NCBI GenBank assembly: GCA_964452635.1
Contig: CAYVMP010000013.1
Location: forward strand, 1 to 16,396
DNA length: 16,396 bases
Direction: 5' to 3'
From: CAYVMP01 sp964452635
GTDB lineage: Bacteria; Patescibacteriota; Minisyncoccia; Phycocordibacterales; DATDWN01
The notes below the pieces were generated by a model that saw nothing but the letters and a program-made list of their open reading frames with translations, was not told where the DNA came from and searched no databases. A program made the translations under genes and the position numbers. Positions 12,454 to 16,396 of the stretch are shown here, piece after piece; within the stretch, counting starts at the first letter, position 1, and every line of letters begins with the position of its first letter.

Positions 12454-13554
12454 TTACAACAATTTAAATATGTCGTGACCGGTGATAATCACCATGAGTG
12501 TCAGGAGGAAAATAAATCCGATTGTGTTCGTCCATCGAACAAAGGATGACGGGATTGGTCGACGAATAATTGCTTCTACGAAAACAAAAAGAAGTCGTCC
12601 ACCATCAAGTGCCGGAAATGGTACAAGGTTAATAACTGCGAGGTTAATCGAGATGAGCGCAACGAGAGAGAGCAGGTAGACAAAGCCAAGATTCTTCGCT
12701 TGAGAGACTGTCTGTGCGATACCAACTGGACCGGATACCTGTGAGAAATCAGAGTGAAGTGTCACTACATTCCACAGAAACGCTCCGAGACCACGTGCTG
12801 TGCTCTCTGTGAGTTGTATTGTTGTCTTTGCTCCCTGCAACAGTGCGAGGTGTACCGGAAGCTTGAGAAGCCCGATTGTGTCCATTGCGATACCAACAGC
12901 TCGTCTACCGGGGATCGTCTTTGTATCAGGTTCGATCGTAGCACGTGCAGGTGGCTCTGTGCCTCTCTTATAGAGTATTTCTATGAGTTTAGTCTCTCCT
13001 GTTGCAATCAACTGCGATACAGACTCAGCTGTCAGTGCATCTCCTTGAAGGGATTCTGTACCTGCTGATGCAAATAGAATCACATCCCCTGTCTGCAAAC
13101 CTCCCTTTGAGGCTGGTGAGTTCGGAATGACTTGCACGACAGTGAGCTGTGGGTTCTGTACACTACCAACATGTGAATACTCTGCAGGACTTGGAAGACC
13201 AATCATAAAACCGAGAGAGATGAGTAGCCATGCAAAGAGAATATTCATTGTCACACCAGCGACGAGCACACATGCCTGTATCCACTTTGGTTTGTAATAC
13301 ATACTTCGAGACATGTTCTCGGGAGGTATATTTTCTGTATGTGGATCCTCACCGTAGATTTTTACAAATCCTCCAAACGGAAGTGCGTTGAGTGTGTATA
13401 CTGTCTCTCCGTACTGTTTGCTCCACAGCTTTGGAGGGAATCCGAGACCAAATTCATCAACACGTATCCCCGATTTCTTTGCAACAATAAAATGCCCGAA
13501 CTCATGTACGAGAATAAGAATCGCGAGGGATATGATAAATATAATAACTGACAT
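12454..13554 (-). CDS. rseP: RseP-type site-2 membrane metalloprotease
   Basis: Intramembrane zinc protease that cuts membrane-bound regulators or signal-peptide remnants after a first-site cut. The 366 residues have the first membrane helix with the HEFGH zinc site (His17, Glu18, His21), the GGFVKIYGED loop (61-70), a membrane helix near 92-116, one PDZ domain (about 135-205, IPNSPASKGGLQTGDVIL), and a helix with the second motif NLVPFPALDGGR (309-320, Asp317 the third zinc ligand). A last helix lies near 343-360. All metal ligands are present. A single PDZ domain, rather than the two in E. coli, is common in Gram-positive-like relatives. It follows frr by two bases, so the genes are co-transcribed and probably translationally coupled. 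Its substrate is unknown. Confidence 0.96.
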   Translation of the reverse strand: MSVIIFIISLAILILVHEFGHFIVAKKSGIRVDEFGLGFPPKLWSKQYGETVYTLNALPFGGFVKIYGEDPHTENIPPENMSRSMYYKPKWIQACVLVAGVTMNILFAWLLISLGFMIGLPSPAEYSHVGSVQNPQLTVVQVIPNSPASKGGLQTGDVILFASAGTESLQGDALTAESVSQLIATGETKLIEILYKRGTEPPARATIEPDTKTIPGRRAVGIAMDTIGLLKLPVHLALLQGAKTTIQLTESTARGLGAFLWNVVTLHSDFSQVSGPVGIAQTVSQAKNLGFVYLLSLVALISINLAVINLVPFPALDGGRLLFVFVEAIIRRPIPSSFVRWTNTIGFIFLLTLMVIITGHDIFKLL

Positions 13555-13556
13555 GA

Positions 13557-14108
13557 TTATTCTGAAATTTCCTTCTCTTTCTTTTCGAACAGTGTATCGA
13601 GTGTAGTGTTCATATCATCAATCATTTTTTGAAGTTCTGTTTTTACTCGAAATTTCTCATCTTCTGATATAGTGCCATCTTTTTCTTGTGCCTCAACATC
13701 TTTAAGTACTTTTTCTCGTTCACTACGAAGCGACACTCGGGCGTCTTCGAGTTTTTGTTTTGCGATTTTGACCAATGCTGTACGGCGGTCAGTCGTAAGT
13801 TCTGGAAAGGAAACGCGAACACCTCTATCATCGACTGCAATCGACAGTCCAAGGTCAGATGAGACGAGCGCCTTCTCGATTGCCTTTGAAAGACTTGTGT
13901 CCCATGGAGTAATGCGAATCATCCGTGCATCTTCAATAGAAATATTTCCAACCTGATTGACAGGCATCATGCTTCCATATGCTTCGACTTTGACCCCATC
14001 GAGAATAGCTGGTGATGCTCGTCCTGTACGAATCGTGGCCATTTCACCTCGCAACCACTCTTCGATTGATTTTGATTTAGTTTTAAATTCTGTAAAGTTG
14101 TATGCCAT
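13557..14108 (-). CDS. frr: Ribosome recycling factor
   Basis: Splits post-termination ribosomes with EF-G. The 183 residues match the family length (about 185). Features are the N-terminal helix with LRGEMATIRTGRASPAILDG, VKVEAYGSMMPVNQVGNIS, the ITPWDTSLSKAIEKALVSSD segment, RVSFPELTTDRRTALVK, and the long C-terminal helices of the three-helix bundle (RVSLRSEREKVLKDVEAQEK, then ISEDEKFRVKTELQKMIDDM). The promoter at 14134-14162 leaves a leader of about 20 bases without an SD. It is followed two bases later by rseP, a neighbour seen in many bacteria. The more usual upstream genes tsf and pyrH are not adjacent here. Confidence 0.98.
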   Translation of the reverse strand: MAYNFTEFKTKSKSIEEWLRGEMATIRTGRASPAILDGVKVEAYGSMMPVNQVGNISIEDARMIRITPWDTSLSKAIEKALVSSDLGLSIAVDDRGVRVSFPELTTDRRTALVKIAKQKLEDARVSLRSEREKVLKDVEAQEKDGTISEDEKFRVKTELQKMIDDMNTTLDTLFEKKEKEISE

Positions 14109-14133
14109 ATAAAATATAAAAGTGGATAACTCT

Positions 14134-14162
14134 AGTATATCCGTCTTGACGTTTTTTGTCTA
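14134..14162 (-). promoter_or_regulatory. frr-rseP promoter
   Basis: On the minus strand TAGACA (14157-14162), a 17-base spacer, TATACT (14134-14139). It overlaps the plus-strand promoter at 14146-14175, so RNA polymerase could hardly occupy both at once. Confidence 0.65.
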
Positions 14163-14175
14163 TTTTGGTTACAAT
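14146..14175 (+). promoter_or_regulatory. Promoter of the small gene at 14215
   Basis: TTGACG (14146-14151), an 18-base spacer, TACAAT (14170-14175). Predicted transcription start is near 14182, about 33 bases before the ATG. Its -35 box lies in the spacer of the divergent frr promoter. Confidence 0.65.
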
Positions 14176-14214
14176 GAGATTTAGACGTTCAAACCTCATC
14201 AACAGGAGAAGGTG

Positions 14215-14394
14215 ATGACTATTTTGCACCCGATTACTAACGTTCCAGTTTTTGGAATGTTCGTTCCCCTTGACTCAGAGATTCGGGAAGGAGATTTGTT
14301 CCCTTCACTTTCGGGTGAATGGAAGAGATGTCCCAATCCCGGGGTGAAACATACCAGATCAAGAAATATGATCGTCCGTCCGGTGCCAGCGTAG
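14215..14394 (+). CDS. Orphan 59-residue protein with own promoter, SD and terminator
   Basis: I do not recognise this family. The product starts MTILHPITNVPVFGMFVPLD, continues through a charged REGDLFPSLSGEWKRCP segment with its only cysteine, and ends in a basic tail MIVRPVPA. No signal peptide or membrane helix is evident. The ATG at 14215 is preferred over the in-frame GTG at 14212 because the SD, AGGAGAAGG (14204-14212), is 6 bases (from AGGAG) before the ATG and overlaps the GTG. The promoter, SD, frame and terminator are all well formed, which supports expression despite the small size. The gene is convergent with the delta-prime-like gene and divergent from frr. Confidence 0.7.
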   Translation: MTILHPITNVPVFGMFVPLDSEIREGDLFPSLSGEWKRCPNPGVKHTRSRNMIVRPVPA

Positions 14395-14417
14395 CATCGC
14401 CAAAGGTTGGTGTGGGA

Positions 14418-14455
14418 GCCATCGCGGTGAGATTTCTCTCGGCGATGGCTTTTTT
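14418..14455 (+). terminator. Rho-independent terminator of the 14215 gene
   Basis: GCCATCGC (14418-14425) pairs with GCGATGGC (14442-14449), with a small inner GAGA/TCTC helix in the loop, followed by TTTTTT (14450-14455). It lies 8 bases before the convergent stop at 14463. Confidence 0.9.
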
Positions 14456-14462
14456 GTATCAA

Positions 14463-15140
14463 TCAAATAGTAAGCACAACATGCTCAAGTATCATTTTCA
14501 CTGGAGCACCACGATCATAGAGTGATGCACGAGCTGACTGTGTGACTCGAAGTGCCTGTTCGTTTTTCTCCACACCACCGTCGTAGAGTTCCTGCTCAAT
14601 CTCGTTTAAGAAACCAATCGCATCCTGTTTGGTTTTTTCTTCATCCGTAATCCCGTCTGTGATTTCCTTGACGAGAGTCAGACGTTCGGCAGGATTGAGA
14701 TTAAGAATCGATTTGGCTTCCTCTTTTATTTTTGATTCATCTGATATCTGTGTGTGCACAACGTACATTCGAGAACGAAGTGTTGGAAGTAACATATCCT
14801 GTGGAGAAATAATGAAAAAATGTGTACCGACAGTTGGTTCTTCAAACACTTTGAGAAGAGCATTTTGTGCTTCCTGAGTGATTACGTCTGTTTCAATAAT
14901 AAATATTTTCCGTCCACCACTAAAATCTCGAACATCCTGTGCATGCCCAAACTCTCGCGCATGGTCAATCGTTACTGTATCAACCTGTATGTGTCGAAAA
15001 TCCGGATTGCCCTGAGTGCTGAGGCCAACATCATGAGTCAAAAATTCTAATACACGAGGTACAACTTCCCCACCACCAATAATAAAATGGGCGTGATGCA
15101 ATGCTCCAGTTTTTCGAAATGATTCAATGAGTCTATCCAT
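14463..15140 (-). CDS. holB: DNA polymerase III delta-prime-like clamp-loader subunit
   Basis: Probable stator subunit of the clamp loader that places the sliding clamp on primed DNA. The 225 residues show RKIFIIETDVITQEAQNALL (from about residue 77) and VFEEP to about 102, the conserved sensor region shared by delta-prime and gamma/tau. FFIISPQDMLLPTLRSR (108-124) follows, corresponding to the family SRC region with arginine-serine-arginine instead of SRC. The N-terminal position of a Walker A loop reads IIGGGEVVPR without GKT/GKS, and the zinc module of gamma/tau is absent, so ATP hydrolysis is unlikely. This points to delta-prime rather than DnaX. It is shorter than E. coli delta-prime (334), with a reduced C-terminal collar domain. 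It has its own probable leaderless promoter. The symbol is assigned by family resemblance. Confidence 0.8.
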   Translation of the reverse strand: MDRLIESFRKTGALHHAHFIIGGGEVVPRVLEFLTHDVGLSTQGNPDFRHIQVDTVTIDHAREFGHAQDVRDFSGGRKIFIIETDVITQEAQNALLKVFEEPTVGTHFFIISPQDMLLPTLRSRMYVVHTQISDESKIKEEAKSILNLNPAERLTLVKEITDGITDEEKTKQDAIGFLNEIEQELYDGGVEKNEQALRVTQSARASLYDRGAPVKMILEHVVLTI

Positions 15141-15146
15141 GGGATT

Positions 15147-15152
15147 AGTATA
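15147..15152 (-). promoter_or_regulatory. Extended -10 box of the delta-prime-like gene
   Basis: On the minus strand TGA followed by TATACT at 15147-15152, 6 bases before the ATG at 15140. The same TTGATATACTA string occurs before grpE. The -35 region overlaps an AT-only palindrome and has no good match. The transcript would be leaderless. Confidence 0.45.
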
Positions 15153-15163
15153 TCAAAGTAAAC

Positions 15164-15193
15164 ATTTTAAAAATAAAATTTTATTTTTAAAAT
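15164..15193. repeat. Perfect 30-bp AT-only palindrome between mreB and the delta-prime-like gene
   Basis: 15164-15178 is exactly complementary to 15179-15193, with no loop base and only A/T. It begins 5 bases after the mreB stop and overlaps the upstream promoter region of the next gene. It could be a cruciform-prone spacer, a protein site or a weak terminator. AT-rich spacers make shorter palindromes common, but 15 perfect pairs is notable. Confidence 0.6.
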
Positions 15194-15197
15194 ACTC

Positions 15198-16211
15198 CTA
15201 CCGTTTTGAAATAATACTCTTTTTGTACGTATCGAGATGCTCGAGTGCGATACCTGTACCCTTTGCAACGCAATACAGTGCATCCTTTGCAAGAACTGCC
15301 TTCACACCGGTGCGACGGAAAACGAGCTCAGGGAAATTTCGTAATTGCGATGAACCTCCCGTCATGATGATTCCCCGATCAATAATATCCGACGAAAGTT
15401 CGGGTGGAGTTTCCTGCAACACATCCTTGATTGCGCCAATCATTTCTCGCAAGTCCTTGCTGATTGCCTTTACGATTTCATTTGTTTTGATTTCTACTGA
15501 TCGAGGAAGTCCTGTAATGAAATCACGTCCACGAATCATCATCGACAACTCCTCATCAAGTGGAATCGCCGAACCAACTTTGATTTTGATATCTTCTGCA
15601 GTTTTGTCCCCTATACCAAGATTAAATGTTTTTTTAATATAATCCGTAATCGCTCCGTCGATTCTATTGCCTGCACATTTAACTGACGTTGATGCAACGA
15701 TACCGCCAAGCGAGATGACAGCAACATCTGTCGTTCCTCCACCAATATCAACAATCATATGCCCCATTGCTTCGTGAATTGGAATACCTGCACCAATCGC
15801 AGCGAGAATCGGCTCCTTGACCACGTACGCATTCTTTGCACCAGCACGAATAGCAGCCTCAATCACTGCACGACGCTCGGTCGATGTCACACCTGCTGGC
15901 ACCGACACGAGCACTTCTGGTTTTACAAAATTCCATTTACCAAGCGCCTTGTCCATGTAGTAGCGAAGCATCGCCTCTGTCACTCGGTAGTCCGCAATCA
16001 CCCCATCTTTCATTGGTCGATACGCGATTATATTTTCTGGTGTACGACCAATCATCTGTTTGGCTTCAATACCAATTGCCATAATGCGGTTATCCTCCTC
16101 AGACACAGCAACAACTGAAGGTTCGTTGAGTACAATACCTCTCCCCGGTACAAACACGAGTGTGTTGGCAGTACCCAAATCAATACCAAGTTTTTTCGAG
16201 AAAAGTCCCAT
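15198..16211 (-). CDS. mreB: Rod shape-determining protein MreB
   Basis: Bacterial actin that polymerises on the inner membrane and guides cell-wall synthesis. The 337 residues carry phosphate-1 LGIDLGTANTLVF (8-20) and the NEPSVVAV strand. VPAGVTSTERRAVIEAA precedes VKEPILAAIGAG (131-142), which holds the catalytic glutamate Glu133. Phosphate-2 is IVDIGGGTTDVAVISLGG (153-170), and the adenosine-binding region is IMTGGSSQLRNF near the end. The N-terminal MGLFSKK resembles the membrane-touching end of other MreB proteins. Length is normal. MreC/MreD genes are not visible next to it. The plus-strand gene at 16305 diverges from it. No SD is evident, and the promoter is unclear (GATAGT-like -10 near 16220). 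Confidence 0.97.
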   Translation of the reverse strand: MGLFSKKLGIDLGTANTLVFVPGRGIVLNEPSVVAVSEEDNRIMAIGIEAKQMIGRTPENIIAYRPMKDGVIADYRVTEAMLRYYMDKALGKWNFVKPEVLVSVPAGVTSTERRAVIEAAIRAGAKNAYVVKEPILAAIGAGIPIHEAMGHMIVDIGGGTTDVAVISLGGIVASTSVKCAGNRIDGAITDYIKKTFNLGIGDKTAEDIKIKVGSAIPLDEELSMMIRGRDFITGLPRSVEIKTNEIVKAISKDLREMIGAIKDVLQETPPELSSDIIDRGIIMTGGSSQLRNFPELVFRRTGVKAVLAKDALYCVAKGTGIALEHLDTYKKSIISKR

Positions 16212-16304
16212 GCGTACATACTATCACAAAATAGTGATTCTCAAAAAAACACCCTTCAGAGTAGCCATTTTGTAATTTACGATTTTTCATGTACTATGAT
16301 TTCT

Positions 16305-16396
16305 ATGAAAAAGCATGTTTCTATTATTGTCTGTATTGTGATCGCCGGATTCGGCTCGCTCTACTATGCCGGATATCGCATCGGAACTTTTGGAGT
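16305..16396 (+). CDS. N-terminus of a membrane-anchored or exported protein, cut by window edge
   Basis: Thirty codons are visible: MKKHVSIIVCIVIAGFGSLY followed by YAGYRIGTFG. A short positive start and one hydrophobic stretch of about 19 residues indicate a signal anchor or signal peptide. A TACTAT box (16292-16297), with a loose TTGTAA 16 bases upstream, sits 7 bases before the ATG, suggesting a leaderless transcript like those of grpE and dprA. The rest of the protein is outside the window, so no function can be given. Confidence 0.6.
   Translation, partial: MKKHVSIIVCIVIAGFGSLYYAGYRIGTFG

Overview
The window looks like a chromosomal segment of a Patescibacteria (Candidate Phyla Radiation) bacterium, most likely in the Parcubacteria lineage. 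This is inferred from the minimal ribosomal proteins (for example a 114-residue uL13), very short spacers, several near-leaderless promoters, housekeeping genes with no visible Shine-Dalgarno (SD) sequence, and small orphan genes set between housekeeping operons. TGA ends dprA and the PEP-CTERM gene, so recoding of UGA is not indicated. The genus cannot be told from the sequence.

Layout. 1-3245: heat-shock genes dnaK (cut by the left edge) and grpE on the minus strand, separated by two divergent small orphan genes. The plus-strand orphan has a near-consensus promoter and a strong terminator. 3246-3512: a gene-free stretch with copy 1 of a repeated structured element. 3513-7605: a minus-strand ribosomal/alpha operon, in transcription order infA-rpmJ-rpsM-rpsK-rpsD-rpoA-rplQ-rplM-rpsI, behind an extended -10 promoter and with a second candidate promoter before rpoA. 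7624-8427: a visibly more GC-rich, self-contained unit encoding a secreted PEP-CTERM protein, probably acquired. 8468-9357: dprA, competence-linked DNA processing. 9405-9686: a small minus-strand orphan gene. 9729-12445: topA, flanked by copies 2 and 3 of the structured element. 12454-14162: frr and rseP, two bases apart. 14146-14455: a 59-codon orphan gene with its own promoter, SD and terminator. 14463-16211: a clamp-loader delta-prime-like gene and mreB. The right edge cuts a gene for a membrane-anchored protein.

The main find is a family of three intergenic elements (3332-3499, 9729-9851, 12270-12445), all in the same orientation. Short flanks and loops are conserved, while the stem sequences differ between copies yet stay self-complementary. 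That compensatory pattern points to selection on a folded RNA or DNA structure rather than simple sequence duplication. I do not recognise it as a known family. Secondary points of interest are the PEP-CTERM protein in a reduced genome, strong SDs confined to two orphan genes, and two overlapping divergent promoters upstream of frr.
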